Positions 31,628 through 41,233 of a stretch of DNA of 64,000 bases are shown here, piece by piece (position 1 is the stretch's first letter; each line of letters begins with the position of its first letter). The position numbers were made by a program, and so were the translations under genes. Source of the stretch: Acidobacteriota bacterium (GTDB lineage: Bacteria; Acidobacteriota; Terriglobia; UBA7540); the NCBI GenBank assembly GCA_021787735.1, contig JAJYLL010000002.1, forward strand, positions 1 to 64,000, read 5' to 3'. The notes beneath the pieces were generated by a model. The model was not told where the DNA came from and ran no database searches. It saw nothing but the letters and a program-made list of their open reading frames with translations.

Positions 31628-33049
31628 TTACTGCTCACGCGGGGTCATGGGCCAAATGCGCTTTTTGTACGCAAGGATGAAGTAGCCGCAGATACCCACG
31701 CAGATGGTCGTGAAAGCGTAGGCCATGAACTTCCATCCGCCCGGCTGGAAGGCGGAGCTACCGAAGATGTAAAGCCAGCCCACCAACGCGAGGATGGCCG
31801 GCAGCGGATAGAGCCACATCCTGAAAGGCAACCTGGGTTTCCTGCTCCTGTAGACGAACAGTCCGATGGTGTGCCCCACAAATTGGATAAGAATGCGTGC
31901 CACCATCAGGCCGGTGATGATGTCTCCCAGGCTGAACATGCTGGCAAATGCTGCCAGGATGCCAATCAGCACCAGCGACCGGTTGGGGAATTCACCCGTA
32001 GGATGAAGCTTGTCAAACCAACTGAAGAAGAGCCCGTCACGCGCCGCTGCGTAGGGAATCCGGGAATAGCCGAGCATGAGCGCAAAGACCGAAGCAAAGG
32101 CGGTCAACAGAATCATGGCCGTCAACAGGACCGCCGCCCAATGGCCGTAAATGTCCTGCATAAAGACCGAAGCCACGGAGAAATTGGCGGCCGAACCGGG
32201 CCGGATCATGTCGCGCCAGGGGACGACGGAAACAAGGCTGTAGGAGAGAAGGAAATCGATAACGGTAACGGCCAGGATGGAAATGATCACCGCGTAAGGG
32301 ATGGTGCGCTCCGGCCGCTTGACCTCATCGCCCAGGTAGCAGACCTGGTAGTAACCGAGGTAGTTGTAAATCACCACGATGGTCCCGTTGCCAAGGCCGA
32401 TCAGAAATGCCCAGTTCAAATGGAAAGCTCCCGGCGGGAAATCCACCGCCAGGTGGTAATTCATGTGGATAAGTCCGGTAACAATCACCCAGCCGGTAGT
32501 GACCAACGTGGTGATCCAGAGGACCAGCATCAGCTTTGCAACGTCGTGAATCCTTCGATAGAGGGTAATCATCACGACGACAGCGATGCCGGAGGCAAAC
32601 AGCTTCATTTTCCACGGATGCGTGGCCAGCCCCGTCCAGAGATAGCTCAAGTACTGCGTCATGCCAACCGTGCCGGAGGCAATTTCAAGCGGGCCGAAAA
32701 ACATGAACTCCCAGGCAAAGAGCCATGCCATCATCTTGCCCCAGGTCTGGCGGTTGTAACTGTCGCGCAGAAAAACGTAGGTCCCGCCTGAGCCCGGCAA
32801 CGCGGCGCCCAGTTCTGCAACCACCAGTCCGTCCGCGATGGCCAGGATCGCTCCCGCAAACCAGGCCAGCAGCGCCTGCGGCCCGCCCATCGTGGTCAGA
32901 ATGATCGGCACGGTGATGAAGGGACCGATGCCAATCATGTTCGACATGTTGATGGAGGTGGCGTTCAGGATCCCAAGCCTGCGCCGTAGTTGAGGTTGCT
33001 GCAACTCCGCTTTGGGGGCCTGGGCATTGTTATCTTCGTGTGTGCTCAC
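31628..33049 (-). CDS. APC-superfamily amino acid/polyamine permease
   Basis: 473 residues with about twelve hydrophobic helices. The first helix region ATSINMSNMIGIGPFITVP matches the substrate-binding broken helix of APC transporters, and the sequence GSGGTYVFLRDSY is also typical. It should import a small cationic or neutral solute by proton or sodium symport; the substrate is not readable. It is the last gene of a minus-strand stretch of carbohydrate enzymes, separated from the GH36-like gene by 190 bases holding two hairpins, so cotranscription is doubtful. Confidence 0.9.
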   Translation of the reverse strand: MSTHEDNNAQAPKAELQQPQLRRRLGILNATSINMSNMIGIGPFITVPIILTTMGGPQALLAWFAGAILAIADGLVVAELGAALPGSGGTYVFLRDSYNRQTWGKMMAWLFAWEFMFFGPLEIASGTVGMTQYLSYLWTGLATHPWKMKLFASGIAVVVMITLYRRIHDVAKLMLVLWITTLVTTGWVIVTGLIHMNYHLAVDFPPGAFHLNWAFLIGLGNGTIVVIYNYLGYYQVCYLGDEVKRPERTIPYAVIISILAVTVIDFLLSYSLVSVVPWRDMIRPGSAANFSVASVFMQDIYGHWAAVLLTAMILLTAFASVFALMLGYSRIPYAAARDGLFFSWFDKLHPTGEFPNRSLVLIGILAAFASMFSLGDIITGLMVARILIQFVGHTIGLFVYRSRKPRLPFRMWLYPLPAILALVGWLYIFGSSAFQPGGWKFMAYAFTTICVGICGYFILAYKKRIWPMTPREQ

Positions 33050-33123
33050 CTAACTCACCACCTATGCGTGCCGTTCCAGTTGTTTGATTTAGCCAGTTGC
33101 GCAGCCACGAAGACAATAGGGCC

Positions 33124-33226
33124 ATTCAGGCGCCATCCCAAGGTGCTAAACCAGTATGCGCCTGAATAGAACAAATTATGACGCGGGCAGGGCGGCCCGT
33201 CTGGAATTCAGCATCGTTCCCTGCCC
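33124..33226. other. Two long-loop inverted repeats between GH36-like and permease genes
   Basis: ATTCAGGCGC (33124-33133) pairs with GCGCCTGAAT (33158-33167), and GGGCAGGG (33185-33192) pairs with CCCTGCCC (33219-33226). Loops are 24 and 26 bases and no T-tract follows. They occupy most of the 190-base gap. Confidence 0.6.
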
Positions 33227-33240
33227 ACATAAACACTGTG

Positions 33241-35742
33241 CTATTTGGTGCCGGGCTCCACGTAACGCCGGTTTTCGTTCAAATGGAACGCCGTCTTCAC
33301 CGCGCCCTGAACGGCAACGGTAGTGCCCTTCTCCGCCGGGAGTCCATCCACGCCATCGACGGTCAACTTGATGTTGTAGTCGGCGGCCCGAGTGAAGGCG
33401 TGGCTCACTTCCGGCCCGCTGGCGATGGTCCCGTCACCGAAGTCCCAGTGATACGAAAGCGCCGGCACGCCGTCTTTCGCAGCCACGGCCCGGAGCTTTA
33501 TGGCATCGCCGGTTTGCGCTGTCGCGGGAGCTTCCACGGTTACCGAAGGTGCGGCCGCGGCAACCGACGTGTCAATAATCTTGATCAGCCGCACCGAGTG
33601 CGGAGCCTGGTGCGTGATGCTGATGCTTCCACCCTCAATGGCCACAGGCGCGTCGGCACGAAGCGCATCATAGGCATCGTACGGATGCCCTTGCGGAAGG
33701 CCGAGCGCGCTGAATTCCAACGTGTGCGAGCGCGGCACGTCCGTCCAATTGAAAATCGCCAGCATCGACTGGCGAGCGTCTTCCTTCAGGAAATATTCGC
33801 TGGGTATTTCGTCCTGGAGCGAAAAGCTCATCAGGTCGAGTGGAATGGCGGCACGGCGCAATTCCACCATGCGAAGCAGGTTCTTGTTTTCCACCAGGGC
33901 AAGGCGGTCGGGCGTGGAAGCCAGCGTCGGCAGGTCGTCACCGATGTCATACATGCCGCCGGCCACCGCCGCAATCACGATCTGAACCTCCGCTTCATCA
34001 AACGTCAGCGGCTTCTTCCGGTTGTGCCAGGTCTGTTCCGGCTCAACTTCCGTGGAAACGCTGAACGCGTCAGGGTCGCTGATGTAAAAATTGCGGTTCA
34101 TGTAGAAACGCGCGGCGATATTGGGGTCGGCGTCCCTGCTGGCCGCAAAGGAATGGCCCGTATCCGGCGCGATGCGGCCTTCGTCCACCAGGCCAACCGG
34201 TGTCAGCATCGGGCTGCCGTCCTTATCCAGCAGTACATGATTTCCGACAGCCTCGCGGATGATCTTGAGTCCGATGCGCTCCGCTTCCAGCGCCGTCGTA
34301 TGCGGGCGATAGTAGTAGCCCTCGATGGCAGAGGAATCCATGAAGTCGAGCTTGATGTAGCGAACGCCCCATTCACGCGTCAGGACGCGGTAGGTTTCAC
34401 GAAGGTATTTCTGCGCCCCGGGGTTTGTAGTGTCCAGCGCGTAGAGCGGATCGGAGTGCTGGTGCACGTAGGCAATCTGAATGGGCCGTCCCTTCGCGTC
34501 ATGCACCAGCCAGTCCTTGTGATGTTCGTAAACCCAGGCGCGCGCGGACACCTCAAACGGCGCCGTCCAAACGGCCAGGTGCAGGCCCAGGTTGGTGATT
34601 TTGTACCCGAGCTTGCGCATGCCGTCAGGAAACTGCGTTGCGTTAGCAGTCATGTACTCGCCGCGGGCATAATCATAACCTTCGTCAAGGTGGCAGAAGT
34701 TGAAGCCAAGCCGCTTGAGATGCGCGGCCAGCCACTTGGCGTTGGTAAGCACCTCGCCCTGATTCATGCCGCCGTAGAACGCCGTCCAACTCCACCAGCC
34801 CATGGGAGGCATGCTCGAAACGCGCGCGTGATGCAAAATTCGCACGGCCGCACCGTAGGCTTCCAGTTGCGCATGGTAGTGAGGGCCTGCAGCAAACATC
34901 ACGGTTTCGGAAGCCAGTTCCTTGCCGGGCACGACGGGAAGGCTCAGTTCCACCTGCTGGTCAGGAGCGATGTGGTCACGTTGCAGCGCAGCCTCGGTTG
35001 TCCCGGTGGAATCGACGGTGAGAGAACCGATTGTCGATGCGCCCATCGGAGGCTTTTCAACTTTCAGGTGCAGCGCGGTCATGAATTTGTCGGCCGTAAC
35101 CGCGGCAAGCAAAAGACTCTGCCCGCTGTGGTGGTTGTAGATCAGGCCGTCGCGCACACCGAAGTATCCTCCTTTGGGCGCCTGGTCAAGGCCACCGATA
35201 TGAATGGTAGGATCTTCGCTGGCGCTTTCAAACATGATCCGGTCCGCGCCTTCTGTGCCGCCCAGGTTGACTCGCGGGTCACCAATGGCATCTACATCGC
35301 GGATGGCTTCTACCGATACCGATTTCGCACCGTGGTTCACGACCTCGACCTGCACCGTCCCGTAAGGAAGATCGTTGTAGAGGCGCAGGATGCAAACCAG
35401 ATCGGGCTGCATCTTCAGGCCGCTGAAAGTAATCGTCACTTGCCGCCCCGAACCCAAAGCGTCCTGAAAAGAGCCCTCGACGGCGGCATGGTGAGGATAG
35501 TCGCCCGACCGCAGCCATTGGTGATTAACTTCTGCGCCGACGCCCGCTTCGAGAACCGGCGCCTGCAGAGAATTCGCTTGAATGGCATACGATCCGTTCT
35601 GTGCGTTGACGGTAATCGTCAATCGCGAATTGTGAAGAGAAATCGCTGCGGAAGCCGGCGCGGCAAACCCGCAAGCGATAACGAACGGAAAAAATAAAGC
35701 TATGTGAAAATGATGAACAACTTTCAATAATGCTTTTTTCAT
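33241..35742 (-). CDS. Secreted GH36/GH27-like alpha-galactosidase with PKD domain
   Basis: 833 residues with a classical signal peptide (MKKALLKVVHHFHIALFFPF then an Ala-rich cut site). An N-terminal beta-sandwich leads into a TIM barrel of the GH36 type: MGWWSWTAFYGG, FCHLDEGYDY, and the nucleophile strand YIKLDFMD with Asp466. The acid/base Asp lies further down, most likely near SRDADPN. A PKD-like domain (YHWDFGDG) lies near the C-terminus and may bind polysaccharide. Clan relatives are mostly alpha-galactosidases; other alpha-galactoside-like or alpha-N-acetylgalactosaminide substrates are possible. It stands behind a GH2 enzyme in the carbohydrate locus. Confidence 0.83.
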   Translation of the reverse strand: MKKALLKVVHHFHIALFFPFVIACGFAAPASAAISLHNSRLTITVNAQNGSYAIQANSLQAPVLEAGVGAEVNHQWLRSGDYPHHAAVEGSFQDALGSGRQVTITFSGLKMQPDLVCILRLYNDLPYGTVQVEVVNHGAKSVSVEAIRDVDAIGDPRVNLGGTEGADRIMFESASEDPTIHIGGLDQAPKGGYFGVRDGLIYNHHSGQSLLLAAVTADKFMTALHLKVEKPPMGASTIGSLTVDSTGTTEAALQRDHIAPDQQVELSLPVVPGKELASETVMFAAGPHYHAQLEAYGAAVRILHHARVSSMPPMGWWSWTAFYGGMNQGEVLTNAKWLAAHLKRLGFNFCHLDEGYDYARGEYMTANATQFPDGMRKLGYKITNLGLHLAVWTAPFEVSARAWVYEHHKDWLVHDAKGRPIQIAYVHQHSDPLYALDTTNPGAQKYLRETYRVLTREWGVRYIKLDFMDSSAIEGYYYRPHTTALEAERIGLKIIREAVGNHVLLDKDGSPMLTPVGLVDEGRIAPDTGHSFAASRDADPNIAARFYMNRNFYISDPDAFSVSTEVEPEQTWHNRKKPLTFDEAEVQIVIAAVAGGMYDIGDDLPTLASTPDRLALVENKNLLRMVELRRAAIPLDLMSFSLQDEIPSEYFLKEDARQSMLAIFNWTDVPRSHTLEFSALGLPQGHPYDAYDALRADAPVAIEGGSISITHQAPHSVRLIKIIDTSVAAAAPSVTVEAPATAQTGDAIKLRAVAAKDGVPALSYHWDFGDGTIASGPEVSHAFTRAADYNIKLTVDGVDGLPAEKGTTVAVQGAVKTAFHLNENRRYVEPGTK

Positions 35743-35800
35743 AGTTATTTCCTATTTTGAAATCAGAGAATCAATGTGCGACACGCCAAACACCAACCTT

Positions 35801-35820
35801 CAGCCCCTAACGGGCTGGGC
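35801..35820. repeat. Short palindromic intergenic repeat, copy 1
   Basis: CAGCCC and GGGCTG pair around CTAAC. The 12-base AACGGGCTGGGC at 35809-35820 recurs exactly upstream of pyrG (55351-55362), again in a hairpin. Confidence 0.4.
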
Positions 35821-35932
35821 GGCAAATGGGCAGGATAAATAAGCCCCCGGTTTCAGTTGATTATGAAACATAGTGAACCGCCATGGGTATCACAATCCGC
35901 TCGACCCATCAACCCTTTCACGCGCGCGACGC

Positions 35933-38722
35933 CTAATCGAACGTCGCCAGTTGCTTGCCGACGTTGTACCCCTCGATCCGAAGCTGAGCCTCCTTGCCCT
36001 TGAGGTCCGCCGTGCGGAACCTTGCCCAAAGCGTGCGCGACTCGCCCGGAAACAGCGTAACGTAGTTATCCTCATACCTGACGGGTAGTACCTCTTCGCC
36101 GTCCCGCCCTTTCGTCACTTCAGCACGCATGAAGAATGCAATCTGGCTGGAATGGTTTTTCAGCGTGAGGTCAGCGCGCGCCTCTAGGCCCGTGCGAATC
36201 AGCCTGCCTGAGATGCCAACCTCCGCCTTTGGCATACTGTTGAGAGCCGTAAAATCGGCCCAGCTCTTGGGGTTCAAGATAAACGCCTTGTCATTCTGCG
36301 GCCCGCCCAGATCGTCATCCGTTGTTGATTGCCAGTAAACGTTATCAACAATCGGCCTGCCGCCGGCCTCGGCAAGCTGGCAACGGACAAAGTAAGTCGG
36401 GGTGACACCGGGTATACGCGGTACGGACAGCACGCGATCGCGCCCGTTCGGGGTGATGCTCAAGTCCGACAACTCTTTTGAGAACTTCACGGTCCCGTCC
36501 ACGTTGTAAAACCGGACCGTCGCCTTGAGCCCCCGATGCGTTTTCAGCGTCTGATTGACCACGTAGATATGTGCTGTCTTCCGGTCCCCTGTGGCGTAGT
36601 AATCGAACACGATGCTAACGGGCCGCATTCCCTTCTTCGCGCCGAAATAAGCGCCACCGGGCTTGAGATAGTAATCAATCAGATGCCCGAAAAACGACGG
36701 CCACTGGCTGTCGAGCATCCAGTAAAGCGTCATCTTGTGCGTGGCCCAGGGATTGGAGGCAAAGTCCTCAAATTGCGCGCGGGTGTTTTCATAATGGGCC
36801 AGTTGCGCCTTTTTGCAGAAGTCTTCCGCGTCCGAGGCCGCACCGTATCGTTTCTCAACAACCTTCTGGATGGTTTCAAGCGTACTGTTGCCGCGGTTGG
36901 CGCCCGAGTGGTAATACCACGTCTCGTTTATGGGCCACAGCTTATCAGTGGGAATATATTTCTTGAGGCTCTCAAACGGCGGGATCGATTCGTTGTCGCC
37001 CTGCTCCGCGCACGAACCTTGGCTGGCCGGATACTGCGGGTCAAACCAGTACGACGGCGGCCGCCACGAATACGGACCCAGCATGTGAATTCCATTCCAC
37101 AGCGTGTGCCCTAGTGCATCCTTCTTGAAGTTGGACACGGTGTCAACCACCGCGTTCTGCCAGTGCATTTCCTTCAGGATCTGGTGGTACTGGCCGCGAA
37201 CCGGCTCCGGCGGTCGCCCGTCGCTGCCATCCGCCCAGATAAAAGCCGCGGCGTGGTGGCGCAGGTTCCGTATCCGGGCCCGAAGGCTGGCCAGGGCCAC
37301 CCAGTGGTCTTCCGCGTCCCACTGGTTCCATTTCTCCCATTGCATGCAGCACATCCAGCCCTGCATCACGGGCATACCCTCGCGGTCAGCGCGGTCGAGC
37401 ATGGTGTCGTCCGCGATCTTCAATTCCCACCGCAGCATATTCATGCCCATGTCTTTTGAGTACTCGGAAATCGCGCGGTCACGGCTGGGATCATTCTTGA
37501 AGAGCAGATCGGGCGTGTAACATCCGCCGCGAATCAGAAAATCTTTGCCGTTCACCTTCAAATAGAAATTACCGCCCGTTCCAACCTTGGGGAAATTGTT
37601 GTCAGAATCGCGGTGCTGCGTGACCTTGCGGATGCCAAAGTCAATGGCCGCGGCATCAGAAACACGCGCGGCGATTTTGAATTCCAGTTTCAACTGATAA
37701 AGCGCAGGTTCGCCCCACTCATGCGGCCACCAGAGATCGGGATTGTTGACCGTGAGCTGCGAAAAGGCTTCTTGCGTAAAAGCAACTTCCCTGGTTTCTT
37801 CAGAGCCGAGTGTCACTTTCTGCTGAAAACTGATGGTCGGTTTGCCGGGGCGCGAAATCTCGCCGTGCAGCGTCCCGGAAACGGGCATCGAGACGCCGTT
37901 TCGCAGATCACAATAGACGGTCAATTGCGCCGGGCTGAGGTTAGGCAGCGGGAGATCGGTAACCACATACGGGTTCCGGACCAGCACCTTGCCCGTCGAG
38001 CTCAGGAACACCCTTTTCCATACGCCGGCATTACGGTCCGGAACAAAGGAGATAGCGGTATGTTTTTCCGGATTCTGGTAGCCGATGTATTTCCAGTTGA
38101 TCCAGTCCAGCCAGCTGTCGGCCAATTCCACCCCGTTGATGTTCGGCAGCTTCTGTTCCGGAGTAATTTTGATGGCCAGCGCGTTGGTAGCGCCGCGCTT
38201 GATGTATTTGGAAACAACAAATTCAAAGCTGTTATACATTCCGACGACATGCTTGTTGTCGGCGATCAGGTGGCCGTTCAACCACACATCAGCACGATAG
38301 TTGATGCCGTTCAGCACCAGCGAGTGGACCTCCGCTTCCGGCGCGTCAAAGGTCGTGCGATACCACCAGTCCTGCTTCCACAAATCCGCCGGGACAGTCT
38401 GCGTAAGGTTCATGCCAACATAGAGGTTCTTATAGACTCCGGCGTCTTCCAGCGCCTGAAGAACCGTTGCCGGCATTCTGTGGACGGGGTGCCAATGCGA
38501 GTCGTCGTAGGAAGGTGTGGAAACTTCCGAATCAGAGGATGTAACGTCCCGGGCCGAGATAAGCCGCCAACCCGTGGCAAGTTCCGAGTGAAATTCTCCT
38601 TGAGCCGCGAGCCCGGTGCGCGGAGCAAGCATGACCGAAGCCCCTCCTACCGCTGATCGCTTCAGGAATTCTCGCCGGCTCAATGCTGAAACATGTGCGG
38701 ATTTCTTCGTGTCTTCACTCAT
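35933..38722 (-). CDS. Tat-exported GH2 exo-beta-D-glucosaminidase-like enzyme
   Basis: 929 residues. A Tat signal (LSRREFLKRS, 14-23) precedes the GH2 jelly-roll (DWWYRTTF, VWLNGHLIA), an Ig-like domain, the barrel and C-terminal Ig-like domains. The acid/base position is Asp501 in WADGSDGRPP where most GH2 enzymes have Asn-Glu, and the nucleophile is Glu573 in SCAEQGDNES. Asp-for-Glu with a 72-residue spacing is exactly the arrangement of Amycolatopsis CsxA (Asp469/Glu541), which trims GlcN from chitosan ends. I infer an exported exo-glucosaminidase. AAGGAAGG precedes the ATG. Neighbouring PfkB kinase and SIS genes could process the released amino sugar. Confidence 0.87.
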   Translation of the reverse strand: MSEDTKKSAHVSALSRREFLKRSAVGGASVMLAPRTGLAAQGEFHSELATGWRLISARDVTSSDSEVSTPSYDDSHWHPVHRMPATVLQALEDAGVYKNLYVGMNLTQTVPADLWKQDWWYRTTFDAPEAEVHSLVLNGINYRADVWLNGHLIADNKHVVGMYNSFEFVVSKYIKRGATNALAIKITPEQKLPNINGVELADSWLDWINWKYIGYQNPEKHTAISFVPDRNAGVWKRVFLSSTGKVLVRNPYVVTDLPLPNLSPAQLTVYCDLRNGVSMPVSGTLHGEISRPGKPTISFQQKVTLGSEETREVAFTQEAFSQLTVNNPDLWWPHEWGEPALYQLKLEFKIAARVSDAAAIDFGIRKVTQHRDSDNNFPKVGTGGNFYLKVNGKDFLIRGGCYTPDLLFKNDPSRDRAISEYSKDMGMNMLRWELKIADDTMLDRADREGMPVMQGWMCCMQWEKWNQWDAEDHWVALASLRARIRNLRHHAAAFIWADGSDGRPPEPVRGQYHQILKEMHWQNAVVDTVSNFKKDALGHTLWNGIHMLGPYSWRPPSYWFDPQYPASQGSCAEQGDNESIPPFESLKKYIPTDKLWPINETWYYHSGANRGNSTLETIQKVVEKRYGAASDAEDFCKKAQLAHYENTRAQFEDFASNPWATHKMTLYWMLDSQWPSFFGHLIDYYLKPGGAYFGAKKGMRPVSIVFDYYATGDRKTAHIYVVNQTLKTHRGLKATVRFYNVDGTVKFSKELSDLSITPNGRDRVLSVPRIPGVTPTYFVRCQLAEAGGRPIVDNVYWQSTTDDDLGGPQNDKAFILNPKSWADFTALNSMPKAEVGISGRLIRTGLEARADLTLKNHSSQIAFFMRAEVTKGRDGEEVLPVRYEDNYVTLFPGESRTLWARFRTADLKGKEAQLRIEGYNVGKQLATFD

Positions 38723-38979
38723 GGCCTTCCTTGTCCTTGCGAGGCATGTCGGTCAACGGAAGAACCAACTGCGGCGCAGGGCATCCCAACTCATGGCTGA
38801 TACCTTATCACCGTCGAGGTCCTGCACGCCATGAGGGATGTTATGAATACCTGCGCTTATTTTCTATATGTTTGGTTTTCAGTAAAGATGCAGATGATCG
38901 CCACTGCGGCACGTCCACGGCGAACCACGTAAGAATGCTGTTTCTTTTCGCGCCGGGCAATAGGGCTGAAAAGCAGTCC

Positions 38980-39411
38980 TTATTCGCCGATCACCTGAAC
39001 CATGTAGGTCCGAAGGAGGGGCCCATCGTATTCCATGAAGTAAATCGTTTGCCGCGAGCCGCGCACGATTTTGCCGTCTTCGATGGGGAAAAAACAACTG
39101 ATGCCCCCCAGAATGCTTTTCAGGTGAGTTTCTGCATTGAAGCCCAGCCGGCCGTCGTAATCAAGATAGCGGCGGTGGTGGTAGTCCTCATCCTCAGGGA
39201 ACAGCCGGCTGAAGTGGGTAAGGATGTCTTCTTCCAGGCACGGAATGCCTTCCGTCACCAACAGCCCCGAAGAGGTGTGGGAGGTCATCACGTTTACCAG
39301 ACCCTGTTTCACGCCCGTCTTCCGGACCACTTCTTCCACCTGCGGCGTAATATCGATCGCCTCTTCAGGCTTTCGTGTCTGCACCTTGATTTTTTCAAGT
39401 TTGATAATCAT
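38980..39411 (-). CDS. YjbQ / UPF0047 family protein
   Basis: 143 residues, the full length of the YjbQ family. Diagnostic blocks are MTSHTSSGLLVTEG and YHHRRYLDYDGRLGFNAETHLKSILGG, whose histidines form a conserved pocket. Members have weak thiamine phosphate synthase activity in complementation tests, but their real role is unsettled. It lies 26 bases behind an amidohydrolase and in the kinase/SIS sugar operon, an unexpected place. It is followed by a 257-base gap before the GH2 gene. Confidence 0.9.
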   Translation of the reverse strand: MIIKLEKIKVQTRKPEEAIDITPQVEEVVRKTGVKQGLVNVMTSHTSSGLLVTEGIPCLEEDILTHFSRLFPEDEDYHHRRYLDYDGRLGFNAETHLKSILGGISCFFPIEDGKIVRGSRQTIYFMEYDGPLLRTYMVQVIGE

Positions 39412-39437
39412 GACTTTTTCCGCCTTGTTCCCCGCTC

Positions 39438-40283
39438 TTAGTTGAGGCCCAGCAATCGTCTGGGGTTCTCGTCAAAAATCTTGTTCAGGCACCCTTCGGT
39501 GAGAGCCAGCGTACCAAGCGCATGCACCATATTCTTGATTTCCACGCGCGGATAGTTTGAACCAAACACCATCCGGTTACGCAGGCTGCGCTCCAGCACC
39601 GTGGTCGGAATCTGCTTTGAAAAAACAAACTGATAAAACTCTTTTGGGCTGTCGTAGTAAAGGCAGGAAGTGTCAAGGTAGACGTTGGGATACTTCAACG
39701 CCAGCGCTGTGGCCTCCCACACCCACGGCCAGCCCCAATGTGCCAAAACAAAATTGAGCATGGGATAACGCGCGATGGCCTCCTCAAGCAGCATCGGGTG
39801 CCCACGCTCGATCAGCGTGGACGGCGCCCAACTCATGCCGGTATGAACCAGCACGGGAATATTCAATCCCGCGGCTGCCTCGTACAGTGCGTAAACGTTG
39901 CTGTCGCGCAGTTCAAAATCCTGCAGCGTCGGGTCCAGCTTCAACCCTTTCATTCCCATCTTTTTGACGGCGTGTTCCAATTCTTTTGCCGCGCCGTCCT
40001 TCAGCGGATCCACGCTGGCGAAACCGATAAACCGGCTGCTGATGGAACACAATTCGGCCACCTGCTCGTTTGAGCTGACCGCGTCGCCGCGCGCCCGCTC
40101 ACAATCGATCGGGAGAAGAACTGCACGGTCAATGCCCGCAACATCCATCTGCAGGTGGAAAGTTTCCAGCGGCTGGAAGTTGTTGCCGATCTGGAAAACC
40201 TCGCGCGCCATTCGCGCGTAGTTCGGATACTTGTCCACCATTTCCTGAATCAGTACCGGGTGTGTATGAAAATCAATTTTCAT
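39438..40283 (-). CDS. Amidohydrolase-2 family metal-dependent hydrolase
   Basis: 281-residue TIM-barrel protein. It begins with the metal-binding IDFHTHP strand; later motifs include VLVHTGMSW, VLAHWGWPW and VFGSNYPR, as in the 2-amino-3-carboxymuconate decarboxylase/amidohydrolase-2 group. These enzymes hydrolyse or decarboxylate small acids; the substrate is unknown. Its ATG overlaps the stop of the PfkB kinase (ATGA), so the two are translationally coupled. It does not look like NagA deacetylase, so a GlcNAc deacetylation role is not supported. Confidence 0.85.
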   Translation of the reverse strand: MKIDFHTHPVLIQEMVDKYPNYARMAREVFQIGNNFQPLETFHLQMDVAGIDRAVLLPIDCERARGDAVSSNEQVAELCSISSRFIGFASVDPLKDGAAKELEHAVKKMGMKGLKLDPTLQDFELRDSNVYALYEAAAGLNIPVLVHTGMSWAPSTLIERGHPMLLEEAIARYPMLNFVLAHWGWPWVWEATALALKYPNVYLDTSCLYYDSPKEFYQFVFSKQIPTTVLERSLRNRMVFGSNYPRVEIKNMVHALGTLALTEGCLNKIFDENPRRLLGLN

Positions 40284-41224
40284 GCCGCCGCCTCATTCCC
40301 ATGCTGTTGTAGAAAGTCCTGCCATTTCGGCCGCTCGCGAAACGCTTCTGTTCCGCCCGGCCGCGTGGTTGAAAATGCCCCTGCCAGGTTGCCGTAAGCC
40401 AGGCAGGTTTTGAGGTCCGCACCACGGACGTACTGGTGCAAAAAGCCGGCATCAAAACTGTCACCGGCGCCCACCGGATCAACGGCGTTGACCCTGTAAC
40501 CGGCCTGGGTCCATTCCTGCTGGCCCTGCCGCACGCGGCCGCCCTTTGCACCAAGTTTGATGGCCACAGTCTTTACTTTCCCGGCAAGCTTCTCAACCGC
40601 AGCTTCCGTGTTGTCTTCGCCCGACAGCTTGCCGGCCTCGCGTTCGTTCACAAACAAAACGTCCACAAGCGGAAGAACGTCATCGAGACCTTGCCAGCGA
40701 TCTTCCGGGTCGTCGTTGGTATCAAGCGACGTGCCAAGCCCCGCCCGTTTCATCTGCTCGAAGAGTTCCGCCACGCGCGGCCGCAGCGCCCGATGCAGGT
40801 AGAACGACGAAAGGTGGAAATGCCGGCCCGAACGGAGATAGTCAAGATCGAGGTCGCCGTAGTCCATCTCAAACATCGCGCCGGGATAGGTCAGTATGCG
40901 CCGGCTTGCCGTTCCCGTCACGATGACAGTCAGTCCCGACTTGGTAGGCCCTTCGACTCGCCGCACGCAGCTGACGTCCACGCCGCCCGATTCAAGCCGG
41001 TCGAGCGCAATCTTCCCCAGCGGATCCGTGCCGATCCGCGAAATAAACCCGACACGGTTGCCGATTACCGCGAGGTTATGGGCAAAAATCGCGGACGAAC
41101 TGCCCAACGTCAGGGCCAAGCTGTCTGCCAGAAGTTCCTTTTCCGGCTCCAGTTCGTCCGGCAAACCGTAAAGAATCAGGTCCAGGTTCAGTTCACCAAC
41201 AACCGTCACATCGAATTGCAGCAT
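40280..41224 (-). CDS. PfkB-family sugar kinase
   Basis: 314 residues of the ribokinase fold. The C-terminal catalytic block DPVGAGDSFDAGF carries the general base Asp and the anion hole, and the N-terminal VGELNLDLIL and GSSSAIFAHNLAVIG bind the sugar. It phosphorylates a sugar or nucleoside with ATP. Placed 9 bases behind the SIS gene and overlapping the amidohydrolase, it is in the middle of an operon. Next to an exo-glucosaminidase and an SIS isomerase/deaminase, glucosamine or a keto-sugar acid is a fair guess, not shown by sequence. Confidence 0.88.
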   Translation of the reverse strand: MLQFDVTVVGELNLDLILYGLPDELEPEKELLADSLALTLGSSSAIFAHNLAVIGNRVGFISRIGTDPLGKIALDRLESGGVDVSCVRRVEGPTKSGLTVIVTGTASRRILTYPGAMFEMDYGDLDLDYLRSGRHFHLSSFYLHRALRPRVAELFEQMKRAGLGTSLDTNDDPEDRWQGLDDVLPLVDVLFVNEREAGKLSGEDNTEAAVEKLAGKVKTVAIKLGAKGGRVRQGQQEWTQAGYRVNAVDPVGAGDSFDAGFLHQYVRGADLKTCLAYGNLAGAFSTTRPGGTEAFRERPKWQDFLQQHGNEAAA

Positions 41225-41233
41225 TCTCTGTCC

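Noticed and set aside
31568-32791. 407-codon open frame on the plus strand
   Set aside because: Antisense to the APC permease and rich in charged residues as expected from reversed hydrophobic codons.
33178-35697. 839-codon open frame on the plus strand
   Set aside because: It lies antisense to the GH36-like gene along nearly its whole length, has no recognisable motif, and is explained by the high third-position GC of the real gene.
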